Made by a program: the position numbers and the translations under genes. This document shows positions 1 through 10,938 of a stretch of DNA of 64,000 nucleotides, piece by piece; the stretch's first letter is position 1; every line of letters begins with the position of its first letter. The DNA lies in the NCBI GenBank assembly GCA_017792465.1, contig CP051234.1, forward strand, positions 4,248,501 to 4,312,500, read 5' to 3'. Origin of the DNA: Filomicrobium sp. (GTDB taxonomy: Bacteria > Pseudomonadota > Alphaproteobacteria > Rhizobiales > Hyphomicrobiaceae). Under the pieces are notes generated by a model. That model saw nothing but the letters and a program-made list of their open reading frames with translations, ran no database searches and was not told the DNA's origin.

Positions 1-1015
1 CCGGCTTCACCTCGTAAAGCTCCAGGTCCCCTTCGAGGGCTGCGGTTGGGTCAACCTCATAACGGCTGACCCAGGTTCGCGCGAATTCGATCACCGGATC
101 CACAACCCGAGAGTTGTTCGGGCCTTGGATCTGGATGATCTGGTATCCGCCGGGCTTACGGCTTGGCCGGATCTCCATCGTCGCGACGCGAAGCGAGTTG
201 TTGCGGATCGAAAAGATCTGGCAGTCACCGTTTGCGACCAGGTGGATGTAGTCCGCAACGCAGTGGCACATATATGCCCCCTCGTCGCGAAGCTGCATTC
301 CTGTGCGCAGCGGAACCATCGTGAGCCCCGAGGCCGGACGCCGCTTGTAGCGACCCGGACCACGGCGCGGACGCTTGGCGAGGAACGACTTGGCAATCTG
401 GTCAATCCATTGCTGCGTGAGCCAAGCGGCTGTTTCGAAGTTCATGGACGGCTGCCATGGCTTCGAGATCAGGTCGCGGGCCCCGCCTGCAGGTTGACGG
501 GAATACCAAGCGTAGGCGGCCAGGGGACGCAGTGGGATCTGCTGCATTGGTCGCCGTCCGTGAGCGATAGGCTTACGGGCAGCAATCCACAATGCGAAGT
601 CCTCATGGGCGGCCTGTCCGGCAAAGCAGACCCAGTTCAGCCATCCCTCGGCCTGTGCAGGATATCGGGGGATGCGGTTGGCAATCTGCTTTGCGAACTT
701 CTCGCTGTTTGGGATCTCGCCCAGAGCGCCGGTCAAGGCTTCGGGCGGAACCCAGCGGAGCCACAAAGGCAGCTTCAGTGGATCAGCGACCTCACGCAGC
801 GACCGTCCATCCTTGACACGTCGCACGGCTTCGCCGGCGGCGTCGGGTGGAATGGCATCCGTTGCCAGAACGTAGGCCGCAGCCGGGAAGCTGATGACCA
901 AGTCGGCAAGACGCGGCGAGAGGTGAGCAAGCCGGCGAATACGACGGCGGGCACTTCGCTGAAAACGCTGGATCTGCGCTTCGAGCTCCTTCTCCTTTTC
1001 TGCATCAGCGGTCAT
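1..1015 (-). CDS. PcfJ-like protein, C-terminus cut by window edge
   Basis: An open frame of 338 codons runs from an ATG at 1015 (preceded by AGGTGG) to the left edge with no stop, so the 3' end lies outside the window. The N-terminus is charged (MTADAEKEKELEAQIQRFQR). A central Trp-rich helical part is followed, around residues 245-310, by the PcfJ-type block: a Cys-His-Cys centre (YMCHCVADY), then GDCQIFSIRN, RVATMEI and QIQGPNNSRV. PcfJ-like proteins are known mostly from conjugative plasmids and integrated elements; their biochemical role is not settled. No conjugation genes are visible here. Family call is from motif memory only; start choice is fairly secure because no good upstream start is present. 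Confidence 0.72.
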   Translation of the reverse strand, partial: MTADAEKEKELEAQIQRFQRSARRRIRRLAHLSPRLADLVISFPAAAYVLATDAIPPDAAGEAVRRVKDGRSLREVADPLKLPLWLRWVPPEALTGALGEIPNSEKFAKQIANRIPRYPAQAEGWLNWVCFAGQAAHEDFALWIAARKPIAHGRRPMQQIPLRPLAAYAWYSRQPAGGARDLISKPWQPSMNFETAAWLTQQWIDQIAKSFLAKRPRRGPGRYKRRPASGLTMVPLRTGMQLRDEGAYMCHCVADYIHLVANGDCQIFSIRNNSLRVATMEIRPSRKPGGYQIIQIQGPNNSRVVDPVIEFARTWVSRYEVDPTAALEGDLELYEVKP

Positions 1016-1512
1016 GATTGCCACCTGAAATGGATATTTCAAAAGGTTGGCGGCAGGGCGCAAAAAACCGTTTTCCGGAAGTGCATTTGCATTTCGCGGA
1101 ATTGCATCATTGAGCGCATTGGCAATCGCATCGGCAGGGGCGTTTCAGGTGCGCCTGCTGAAGTGAATTGCCAGGTGGTTTTTTATTCTGCCGTCAGTTC
1201 AAGTTCAGGTTGCCCAGAACCCAAACGCGCGTCCGCTCTCCCAGCCGGGACGGCTGAGTTTATTAGGCTTAAGCGGTGTCGCTCGTTGTTCTGCCTGGAT
1301 TAGGTGTGGCAGGTGGGAGATGGGGAACCGTCATCGCCGCCGCGCGCAACCAGCCACGCGACACGCAATGGTGTGTCGGGTCTATTGCTGGATGGTTTGC
1401 GCATTCGGTTCCCTTCAAAAAAGATCTAAGCCGTAGCTTATCAAACAGCGTCGAGATAAGGGGGAATTGCGACGATTCAAGGGAGGTTTGCTGAAAAAAT
1501 TCGGTTGCGAAT
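1016..1512. other. Intergenic, no gene seen
   Basis: About 500 bp between the divergent start of the PcfJ-like gene and the 3' end of the next gene. Only short frames without ribosome-binding sites are found. I see no tRNA, clear direct repeat or integrase remnant that would mark an element boundary. Confidence 0.5.
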
Positions 1513-2007
1513 TTATTTATCGATTTCTTTTTGAAGTTTCTCGAACATGTATTGCCATTTGGCGGTTTGAGCCTCGACGAGAACGCGCATACGTTCGCGC
1601 AGTTTTTCCAGGAGGCTGCAGTCGGGATTGGCGGCGTTGCTGCCGGCTTCTCCGAGGTTGGCGATTTCGCTCAAGAGTTCTTGTGAGCGTTGATTGTAGC
1701 CGTCGATTTTTTCGTCCTGCACGAAGGGTGCGGCTTCACGCAGGAAGGCGTCGTGGTCCCAGTTGTTCTTGACGCGCAAGGTGCGCAGCAGGTTCTGAAA
1801 TTCTGGCTTGTTTTGGCTATTTAGGACGCGCAGCGACTCAGCGGCTTCGTCAACGACGGCTTCGAAGTCGCCGCGTGCGCAGCTTTGCGCCTGAGCCGTG
1901 TTCGTAGTGGTCAGGCCGGCCGCGACGAGTGTGACGCCGGCTGCCAGGACGCCTGGCACGGACGAGCAAGCGGAGCGCGCAGCTTTGGTCCGTCCGTGCC
2001 AATTCAT
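1513..2007 (-). CDS. Hypothetical secreted protein
   Basis: A 164-residue protein when started at the ATG at 2007 (an ATG seven codons upstream, at 2028, is also open; the inner one follows a GGGAGTAAGGGA stretch). It has a basic N-terminus, a hydrophobic run VLAAGVTLVAAGL and an AQAQS cleavage-like site, so it is probably exported. The mature part has two cysteines (SCARGD, PDCSLL) that could form a disulfide, and a helical, charged C-terminus ending in EKLQKEIDK. I do not recognise the family. It lies just downstream of parC on the same strand but about 107 bp away, so co-transcription is possible but not shown. Confidence 0.65.
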   Translation of the reverse strand: MNWHGRTKAARSACSSVPGVLAAGVTLVAAGLTTTNTAQAQSCARGDFEAVVDEAAESLRVLNSQNKPEFQNLLRTLRVKNNWDHDAFLREAAPFVQDEKIDGYNQRSQELLSEIANLGEAGSNAANPDCSLLEKLRERMRVLVEAQTAKWQYMFEKLQKEIDK

Positions 2008-2114
2008 AAGTCCCTTACTCCCTACCATCTCTTGCCAACGGCTCCGTCTCGATCAGCCGCGTTTGCCGTTGGCGTCAGGGCGGCTATCTCGGCGTCCTGC
2101 AACTATTCATTCTG

Positions 2115-4379
<2,265 letters not shown>

Positions 4380-4683
4380 AAGCTTGGGTTAATCGGCGAA
4401 GGCGTCCGGCTCAAGTGCCGCCGCGACACAGGGGGCGGTTATGAGCAGTTTTGCGGGCGGCCGGGAGCCTGCCAGCGTGCCAAACAGATGGAGGTGTGTA
4501 TCATCTGCAACGCTAGGTGGTGGCCCAATCCGTGTGCTGCTGAGGGGCCTGATGTTGCATTGGCGAACAAATTGGCTTAGAAAAACGCTTGACATGCTGG
4601 TCTGACTGCGTCAGCTCCGCACATGAATTGCGGCTTGTAACCGGCTTTGCATTTACCCATCAGCCCCGAAAGGTCATTGCGAC
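4380..4683. other. parC-rpoZ divergent intergenic region
   Basis: Holds the promoters of two divergent genes, but none is convincing. A TTGACA at 4589-4594 points toward rpoZ yet lacks a good -10 box 16-18 bp later. No open frame with a ribosome-binding site is seen. Confidence 0.4.
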
Positions 4684-5109
4684 ATGGCACGCGTCACGGT
4701 CGAAGATTGCGTCGACAAAGTCGAAAACCGTTTCGAACTCGTTCTTTTGGCTGCACATCGCGCCCGCGCCATTTCTGGCGGCAGCGCCGTGACGGTCGAT
4801 CCAGACAAGGACAAGAACCCGGTGATCGCTCTGCGCGAGATCGCTGAGCAGACAGTTCAGGTCGAAGATACCCGCGAAGGGCTTATTCACTCGCTGCAGA
4901 AGAACGTCGAAGTCGACGAGCCGGAAACCGCTGCGGCACCCACCGTACAGACCGAGCGCCGCCTGCCGATGCTTGGCCGCGACGATATGTCGAGCGATAC
5001 CGTCGTCGATGTCCTGACCGAGGAGCAGCTTCTGCGCGGTCTGGAAAGCATGACGCCAACCGAGCCGTCGGCAACGATCGGCAACGGTGCCCGTGATCGC
5101 GGACGCTAA
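4684..5109 (+). CDS. rpoZ: RNA polymerase omega subunit
   Basis: 141 residues. Omega binds the beta-prime subunit and helps its folding and assembly; it also takes part in ppGpp binding in some proteobacteria. The start [20 protein letters not shown] and the following [12 protein letters not shown] and [11 protein letters not shown] are the omega signature. The C-terminal half (from about residue 80) is an acidic, low-complexity extension of the kind seen in alphaproteobacteria and is longer than the 91-residue E. coli protein. A strong terminator follows, so it is a single-gene unit directly before rsh, the usual order in this class. Confidence 0.95.
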   Translation: MARVTVEDCVDKVENRFELVLLAAHRARAISGGSAVTVDPDKDKNPVIALREIAEQTVQVEDTREGLIHSLQKNVEVDEPETAAAPTVQTERRLPMLGRDDMSSDTVVDVLTEEQLLRGLESMTPTEPSATIGNGARDRGR

Positions 5110-5169
5110 GGGCGTTTATGGCGGGGCCGTCCTCAAAAAGCGGCTCTGGTCAGTTTCGTACATTCAGCA

Positions 5170-5204
5170 GGGCCGGCGCTTAACCGTGCCGGCCTTGTTT
5201 TTTT
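5170..5204 (+). terminator. Rho-independent terminator after rpoZ
   Basis: A 7-bp perfect stem GGCCGGC/GCCGGCC (5171-5177 with 5188-5194) encloses a 10-nt loop and is followed by TTGTTTTTTT. Confidence 0.85.
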
Positions 5205-5355
5205 GACGCAGATCGGCGGGCCTTGATCTTGGTCACCAAGGCTGCACTAATTATCTCTTAGATATGTTCCCCCGAGCTCCTGAGCGGCTTTGTGCCGTGC
5301 TGGAAGATGTTTATCGCGCGGGGCCTTCCAACTTCGTTTCCAGTGGTTCCAAGCC

Positions 5356-7611
5356 ATGATGCGCCAGTACGAGCTGGTCGAGCGCGTTCTCAGTTACGAT
5401 CCCCAGGCCAACGAGGCCTTGCTCAACCGCGCGTACGTTTACGCGATGAAGGCGCACAAGCACCAAGAGCGTGCCAACGGCGATCCTTATTTCTCGCATC
5501 CGTTGGAAGTCGCGGCGATTCTCACCAATTTGAAGCTCGACGACGCAACGATCACGACGGCATTGCTGCATGATGTCATCGAGGATACCGACGCGACCCG
5601 CACGGAGATTGACCAGCTTTTCGGCAAGGAGATCGGGGCGCTTGTCGATGGTCTGACAAAGATCAAGAAGCTTGATCTCGTTTCGAAAAAGGCCGAACAG
5701 GCGGAGAATTTCCGCAAGCTGCTGATCGCCATTTCGAGCGACATCCGGGTGCTGCTCGTCAAGCTTGCCGACCGGCTGCACAATATGCGGACGATCGAGC
5801 ATAAGCGCGAAGCGAGCCGCAAGCGGACGTGCCAGGAGACGCTCGATATATATGCACCGCTGGCTGGCCGCATGGGCATGCAGGCGATCCGCGACGAGCT
5901 TGAGGATCACGCGTTCCGGTGGCTGCATCCGGAAGCCTACGAGACAGTCACCAAGAAGCTCGAACAGCTGCGGGCCAACAACCAGCGGCTCGTCGAAGAG
6001 ATCCGGCTGGCCTTGGAAGTGAAGCTTGACGATGTCGGCATCGAAGCGCGCGTCATGGGCCGGGAAAAGAAGCCCTATTCGATCTGGCGCAAGATGCAGA
6101 ACAAGCAGATCAGCCTGGAGCAGCTGTCGGATATTTATGGGTTCCGGGTGCTGGTGAAGAACGTGGCGGACTGCTACCGGGTGCTCGGCGTGATTCATAC
6201 GACTTGGCGGCAGGTGCCGGGACGGTTCAAGGACTACATCTCGACGCCGAAAGGCAATAACTACCAGTCGATCCACACGACCGTGCTTGGGCCGCAGAGC
6301 CAGCGCATCGAGCTTCAGATCCGCACCGAAGAGATGCACGAAATTGCCGAATACGGTGTGGCGGCGCATGCGGCCTATAAAGAGATGAGCCCGGTCTCGG
6401 GGCTTTACGGCAGCGGCAACGGAACGACGAAAGAGCTCGATCAGGAGCACGGGCCTTATGCTTGGTTGCGCCAGCTTGTCGAAACGCTGCTTGAAGGCGC
6501 AAATCCGGAAGAATTCCTTGAGCACACCAAGCTCGAATTGTTCCAGGACCAGGTCTTCTGCTTCACGCCCAACGGACGGCTGATTGCGCTGCCTCGCAAC
6601 GCGACGCCCATCGATTTCGCCTATGCGGTGCATACCGACGTCGGGAATTCGGCGCAGTCGGCCTATATCAACGGCCGTCAGGTGCCGATGGATACGCGTT
6701 TGCGCAATGGAGATGAAGTCCGCATACATACCTCCAAATCGGCGACACCGCCGGCGGCCTGGGAGGCGATTGCCGTGACCGGTCGGGCGCGAGGTGCAAT
6801 CCGCCGTGCAGTGCGCGATACGGTGCGGCGGCAATATTCCGAACTGGGCCGGCGGCTGATCAAGGCTGAAGTCGAGAAGGCAGGGTTTGAATATAGCGAA
6901 AAGGTGCTGATCGATGCTTTGCCGCGCTTAGGCGCTGGGCCGAAGGGGCTTGACGATGTTCTGGCCAGCGTCGCGCGCAACGAGCTTCCGGCGACGGATG
7001 TCGTGAAAGCCGCGTTTCCGGACGCAGACCTGAAACTTCCGTTACAGACATATAGACCCAAGAACCGGCATGATCGCGGTCGCGGTCAGGAAGGCTGGTT
7101 CAACCTTTCTAAGGTGATGGGCCTGAAATTCCGCATGTCGGGCGATTCATCTGAGGCTGGACGAGGCGGAACCATTCCGATTCGCGGGCTTCGTAGCGAT
7201 ATCCCCGTTTCGTTCGCAGATGGAGGCGCTGTTCCGGGTGATCGCATCGTCGGTGTCTTGACGAAAGATCATGGAATCCGCATTTTTCAGATTCATTCAC
7301 CGGAGCTGATGGAATTCGAGCATGAGAAATGGATTGACGTCACATGGGACGTCGATCCGCAAAATGCTGAGAGATTTCCAGCCCGCGTCAAGGTTCAGGC
7401 TGTTAATGCTCCTGGAAGCTTGGCCGAAATCGCCAAATTGATTGGAGAAGCCGACGGAAACATCGATCAGGTCAAAATGGTAGACCGAAACCGGGATTTT
7501 ACCGACATGCTGGTCGAAGTTGAGGTGTGGGATCTGGATCACTTGAACCACATTCTTAACGGCTTGAAGTCAAAAGGCGTGGTGAATACCGCTGAACGCG
7601 TTTTTGATTAG
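5356..7611 (+). CDS. rsh: Bifunctional (p)ppGpp synthetase/hydrolase
   Basis: 751 residues from the ATG-ATG pair at 5356; a longer frame from 5290 is open but its extra residues are unlike the family. Rsh makes (p)ppGpp from GTP/GDP and ATP under starvation and hydrolyses it otherwise. Domain order is complete: HD hydrolase with HDVIEDT at 72-78, synthetase domain (YGFRVLVKNVADCYRVLG, then KGNNYQSIHTTV), TGS domain (VFCFTPNGRLIALPRNATPIDFAY), and a C-terminal ACT domain (VQAVNAPGSLAEIAKLIGE). Both catalytic halves look intact, as expected for the single Rsh of alphaproteobacteria. The symbol relA or spoT is also used for it. Confidence 0.95.
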   Translation: MMRQYELVERVLSYDPQANEALLNRAYVYAMKAHKHQERANGDPYFSHPLEVAAILTNLKLDDATITTALLHDVIEDTDATRTEIDQLFGKEIGALVDGLTKIKKLDLVSKKAEQAENFRKLLIAISSDIRVLLVKLADRLHNMRTIEHKREASRKRTCQETLDIYAPLAGRMGMQAIRDELEDHAFRWLHPEAYETVTKKLEQLRANNQRLVEEIRLALEVKLDDVGIEARVMGREKKPYSIWRKMQNKQISLEQLSDIYGFRVLVKNVADCYRVLGVIHTTWRQVPGRFKDYISTPKGNNYQSIHTTVLGPQSQRIELQIRTEEMHEIAEYGVAAHAAYKEMSPVSGLYGSGNGTTKELDQEHGPYAWLRQLVETLLEGANPEEFLEHTKLELFQDQVFCFTPNGRLIALPRNATPIDFAYAVHTDVGNSAQSAYINGRQVPMDTRLRNGDEVRIHTSKSATPPAAWEAIAVTGRARGAIRRAVRDTVRRQYSELGRRLIKAEVEKAGFEYSEKVLIDALPRLGAGPKGLDDVLASVARNELPATDVVKAAFPDADLKLPLQTYRPKNRHDRGRGQEGWFNLSKVMGLKFRMSGDSSEAGRGGTIPIRGLRSDIPVSFADGGAVPGDRIVGVLTKDHGIRIFQIHSPELMEFEHEKWIDVTWDVDPQNAERFPARVKVQAVNAPGSLAEIAKLIGEADGNIDQVKMVDRNRDFTDMLVEVEVWDLDHLNHILNGLKSKGVVNTAERVFD

Positions 7612-7618
7612 GAGAGTC

Positions 7619-7669
7619 ATGAGTTCGTTCAGTGAGCTGCTGAATTTAAGGCTCTGGGGGGCTAACTGA
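7619..7669 (+). CDS. Possible 16-residue upstream peptide
   Basis: A short frame encoding MSSFSELLNLRLWGAN starts 8 bp after the rsh stop, right behind GGAGAG, and its TGA overlaps the ATG of the next gene by one base (TGATG). That placement suggests translational coupling to the DUF2062 gene. There is no homology argument, the spacing to GGAG is short, and the frame could be chance. Confidence 0.25.
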   Translation: MSSFSELLNLRLWGAN

Positions 7670-8295
7670 TGCTATTCGATCGGCGAATTCCGCCGACGTG
7701 GAGCGAACAGCTGCGTGTGCTGGTTTGGCCGCGCACGAGCTGGGAACGCTCGTTGAAGTACACCGTGATGCGGCTGATGCGGCTGCGCGCAAGCCCGCAT
7801 CAGCTGGCGCTCGGCTGCGCAATCGGTGTCTTTGCCTCCATCACCCCTCTGGTCGGTGTTCAGATGGTGCTGGCTGGCATTCTGGCTCTTTTGCTGCGTG
7901 CGAACTTCACGGCCGCCATGCTTGGTACGTTTTTTGGCAATCCGTTTGTCTGGGCGGTGATCTGGCCGGCGACCTACGCGACGGGCAGCTATATGCTGGA
8001 TGTCCACACCGGGCTCGATCAGGCGGCTTTGCAGGCTCAGTTCCTGGTGCTTTGGGATAGTGTGCGCGCGGTGTCATTCGACATGGTGAGTGCGGCCTGG
8101 GCCATTCTCTGGCCGATTGTTAAGCCGATGCTCGTTGGGTCGCTGCCGGTTGGAATTGCCATCGCAGCGGTGTTTTATGCCCTGACGAAGCGTGCCGCCA
8201 CGACCTACCAGGCCCGGCGGCGCAGAAATGGTGCCTATGATTCCCGCTATCCGCTGGGGGCGTTGCTGGCGTCGTATGATCCGGCCCGGTCATGA
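7669..8295 (+). CDS. DUF2062 membrane protein
   Basis: 208 residues with the DUF2062 pattern: a basic N-terminal part, then [22 protein letters not shown], a hydrophobic helix ([17 protein letters not shown]), [10 protein letters not shown], and a final membrane helix before a basic tail. These inner-membrane proteins have no agreed function. It sits between rsh and pdxJ, and its last codons overlap the pdxJ start by 4 bp (ATGA), so it is almost certainly co-transcribed and coupled with pdxJ. Confidence 0.85.
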   Translation: MLFDRRIPPTWSEQLRVLVWPRTSWERSLKYTVMRLMRLRASPHQLALGCAIGVFASITPLVGVQMVLAGILALLLRANFTAAMLGTFFGNPFVWAVIWPATYATGSYMLDVHTGLDQAALQAQFLVLWDSVRAVSFDMVSAAWAILWPIVKPMLVGSLPVGIAIAAVFYALTKRAATTYQARRRRNGAYDSRYPLGALLASYDPARS

Positions 8296-9071
8296 ATAGC
8301 AAACCTGAAACTTTGAAGGTTTCTTCCCCGCGTCTCGGCGTCAATATCGATCACGTTGCGACGATCCGGAACGCGCGCGGTGGGCGGCATCCCGATCCGT
8401 TGCGCGCGGCGCATATCGCCATTGAGGGCGGAGCTGACGGGATTACGGCGCATTTGCGTGAAGACCGCAGGCATATTTCCGACAATGACATTGCCAGGCT
8501 CAAGGCTGAGCTGACGCGCCCGCTCAACCTTGAAATGGCGGCGACCGAAGAGATGGTCGGGATTGCGCTCCGGCATCTCCCTAATGCGTGCTGCCTGGTG
8601 CCGGAGCGTCGCGAAGAACGTACGACCGAAGGGGGGTTGGACGTCGTTTCGGGCAAAGACCAGTTGCGCGGCGTGATCGATCGGCTGAAGACGAAAGGGA
8701 TCCGCGTTTCGCTGTTTATTGAGGCCGATGAGCGGTCTATTGCGGCCTCAGCCGAGCTTGGGGCGGATATCGTCGAGCTGCATACCGGAGCTTATTGCGA
8801 GCGGGCGCTTGAAGATGACGCCGAAAAGCTCGGCCTGGAGCTTGATAAGATCACGCGGGGGGCGAATCTGGCGCAGGCGGCCGGCCTTGAGGTCCATGCC
8901 GGACACGGGCTGACCTATAATACAGTTAAGGCGATTGCCCGCCTGCCTGAAATCGAAGAACTCAATATCGGGCACTTCCTCATCGGCGAAGCGATTTTCG
9001 GTGGGCTTTCCGAGGCGGTCGAACACATGCGGGCGCTCATTGCGCAGGCGCGCCGGGAAACTGTGTCTTAA
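8292..9071 (+). CDS. pdxJ: Pyridoxine 5'-phosphate synthase
   Basis: 259 residues. PdxJ condenses 1-deoxy-D-xylulose 5-phosphate with 3-amino-2-oxopropyl phosphate to give pyridoxine 5'-phosphate, the ring-closing step of DXP-dependent vitamin B6 synthesis. Family motifs are intact: [17 protein letters not shown] at the N-terminus, [49 protein letters not shown], and near the C-terminus [10 protein letters not shown] and [14 protein letters not shown]. Starts inside the end of the DUF2062 gene; a terminator follows, so the unit rsh-DUF2062-pdxJ ends here. In many relatives acpS comes next; it is absent from this spot. Confidence 0.96.
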   Translation: MNSKPETLKVSSPRLGVNIDHVATIRNARGGRHPDPLRAAHIAIEGGADGITAHLREDRRHISDNDIARLKAELTRPLNLEMAATEEMVGIALRHLPNACCLVPERREERTTEGGLDVVSGKDQLRGVIDRLKTKGIRVSLFIEADERSIAASAELGADIVELHTGAYCERALEDDAEKLGLELDKITRGANLAQAAGLEVHAGHGLTYNTVKAIARLPEIEELNIGHFLIGEAIFGGLSEAVEHMRALIAQARRETVS

Positions 9072-9077
9072 ATCAGG

Positions 9078-9106
9078 CTGAGAGGCCCTTCCGGGCCTCG
9101 GTTTTT
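9078..9106 (+). terminator. Rho-independent terminator after pdxJ
   Basis: Stem GAGGCCC/GGGCCTC (9082-9088 with 9093-9099) with a TTCC tetraloop, followed by a short T run at 9102-9106. Confidence 0.8.
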
Positions 9107-9367
9107 GCGTTCCGCGCGCCGCGGTGGCATCATCTTTTGCCTTGTTCCTGGGCGATCGGCAGCGCGAAATCGCCATACGGCTCGGTTAATGTGACACCGT
9201 CCAAAAGGATCGTGCCGCTTACTGAGATGTAAGACTGTTACCAAGCCGTATGTTTACAGCAAGGTCATAGACCAGTATTAGCGGTCAAGGCTTTGATCGC
9301 GTCAGGCCTTTATTGATGCCGTCGCGAGCCCAAAAGAGTGCTCTAGGGTGGCAGGGAAAACTAGAAA

Positions 9368-10138
9368 ATGAGTGTTGAAACGGACGTGACGAAGCGCAGT
9401 GAAAGCGGCTGGTGGGAGATGGTGAAAATCGTCATCCAGGCGCTTTTGATCGCGATGGTCGTGCGTATTTTTCTCTACCAACCGTTCAATATTCCGTCCG
9501 GCTCGATGAAAGACACGCTCCTCATCGGCGATTACCTGTTCGTTTCCAAGCTGTCTTATGGCTACAGCCGTTACTCGTTTCCGTTCGGGCCGAATATCTT
9601 CAGCGGCCGGGTTTTCGGCGCCGAGCCCAAGCGCGGCGACGTCGTCGTCTTCAAGCTGCCGCGCGATAATTCGACCGACTACATCAAGCGTGTGATCGGT
9701 TTGCCGGGCGACGAAATCAGCGTGCGCCATGGCATCGTTTATCTCAATGGCAAGGCGCTGCCGCGCAAGCCTGCAGGCTTCTACATTCCGCCCGCTAACG
9801 GTGGGCCGACGCGCAAGATCGCGAAGTTTCGCGAAACCTTGCCGAATGGCAAAAGCTATACGGTGCTTGATGCCGAAGAGAACGGGTTCTTCGATAATGT
9901 TGGCCCCTACAAAGTCCCTGACGGGCATTTTTTCATGATGGGGGACAACCGCGACAACTCGACGGACAGCCGGGCGACTTATGACGTCGGCTATGTTCCC
10001 TATGAGAACCTTGTCGGGCGCGCGGAGATTATTTTCTTTTCAGCGGCTGTCGATGAGCGCGATGCGTTGCATTGGTATGCCCCATGGACCTGGCCATTCG
10101 GAATTCGCTGGGGTCGGATTTTCAAGTTGGTGAATTGA
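9368..10138 (+). CDS. lepB: Signal peptidase I
   Basis: 256 residues. LepB removes signal peptides from secreted proteins at the outer face of the inner membrane. One N-terminal membrane helix (VKIVIQALLIAMVVRIFLY, about 19-37) is followed by the box with the catalytic Ser46 (IPSGSMKDTL) and the general-base Lys107 (DYIKRVIGLPGD). The late motif GDNRDNSTDSR is present. The 296 bp between pdxJ and this start holds only the pdxJ terminator and, presumably, the lepB promoter. rnc follows after about 100 bp, the standard lepB-rnc-era order. Confidence 0.96.
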   Translation: MSVETDVTKRSESGWWEMVKIVIQALLIAMVVRIFLYQPFNIPSGSMKDTLLIGDYLFVSKLSYGYSRYSFPFGPNIFSGRVFGAEPKRGDVVVFKLPRDNSTDYIKRVIGLPGDEISVRHGIVYLNGKALPRKPAGFYIPPANGGPTRKIAKFRETLPNGKSYTVLDAEENGFFDNVGPYKVPDGHFFMMGDNRDNSTDSRATYDVGYVPYENLVGRAEIIFFSAAVDERDALHWYAPWTWPFGIRWGRIFKLVN

Positions 10139-10239
10139 TCTATGCCTTGCTGCGGCTGTGCGGCTCGCTTGATTCAGGATTGTTTTGTTTGTCAGCCTGT
10201 TTTCGGAATGGGCGTGCTGGCGTTTGACCGGTCCAGGGC

Positions 10240-10938
10240 ATGAAAACGCGCCCGCTTTCTCAACTGGAAGAACTGATCGGCTATCAGTTCAAGAACCGTG
10301 AGCTTCTCGGGCGGGCGCTGACGCATTCGAGCGCGCGCGGCGCCAGGCTGACGCCGAGCGATAACGAGCGTCTCGAATTCATCGGCGACCGCGTGCTTGG
10401 TTTGGCGGTGGCGGAGATGCTCGGCGAAATGATGCCGAGGGCGCGCGAAGGCGAACTGGCGCGCAAATTCAATCAGCTGGTTAGAGGCGAGACTTGCACT
10501 TTGATCGCGCGTCGCCTGGAACTTGGTACGTTCCTGACGCTTTCGAGCAGTGAAGACGAGAGTGGCGGGCGCGAAAAGGATACAATTCTTGCCGATGCGA
10601 TGGAGGCGCTGTTGGCCGCAGTCTTTCTAGACGGCGGTTTCGATGTGGCGCGCGACCTCGTGCGCGAACTCTGGCAGGATGTGCAGGAAGACTTGCCGGC
10701 GCGCGTGCAAGATCCTAAATCGGCGCTTCAGGAATGGGCGCAAGGGCTTGGCTTGCCGCTGCCGAAGTATCTGGAAATTGGGCGCTCGGGTCCCGATCAC
10801 TCGCCGGTTTTTATTTCCGAAGTGACCGTCCAAGGGCATCGAGGTGCGCGCGGCGAAGGGGCTTCAAAACGCGCGGCAGAACAGGCTGCGGCGCGACTCC
10901 TGTTGGTCCGTGAAGGGGTTTGGAAGGATAAGTCTTGA
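10240..10938 (+). CDS. rnc: Ribonuclease III
   Basis: 232 residues. RNase III cuts double-stranded RNA, notably the rRNA precursor. The catalytic domain carries the signature NERLEFIGDRVLGL at residues 42-55 and the second acidic cluster in DAMEALLAAVFLDGG. A double-stranded RNA-binding domain forms the C-terminus (DPKSALQEWAQGLGLPLP, then GEGASKRAAEQAAARLLL). Its TGA overlaps the ATG of era by one base, so rnc and era are translated in tandem. Confidence 0.96.
   Translation: MKTRPLSQLEELIGYQFKNRELLGRALTHSSARGARLTPSDNERLEFIGDRVLGLAVAEMLGEMMPRAREGELARKFNQLVRGETCTLIARRLELGTFLTLSSSEDESGGREKDTILADAMEALLAAVFLDGGFDVARDLVRELWQDVQEDLPARVQDPKSALQEWAQGLGLPLPKYLEIGRSGPDHSPVFISEVTVQGHRGARGEGASKRAAEQAAARLLLVREGVWKDKS

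Noticed and set aside
125-1303. Plus-strand 392-codon frame at the left end
   Set aside because: It is antisense to the PcfJ-like gene, which shows real family motifs on the minus strand; the plus frame has no domain or ribosome-binding site.
4589-4620. rpoZ promoter with TTGACA
   Set aside because: No acceptable -10 box at 16-18 bp.
5311-6834. Long minus-strand frame inside rsh
   Set aside because: Antisense shadow caused by GC-rich third positions; rsh is complete on the plus strand.
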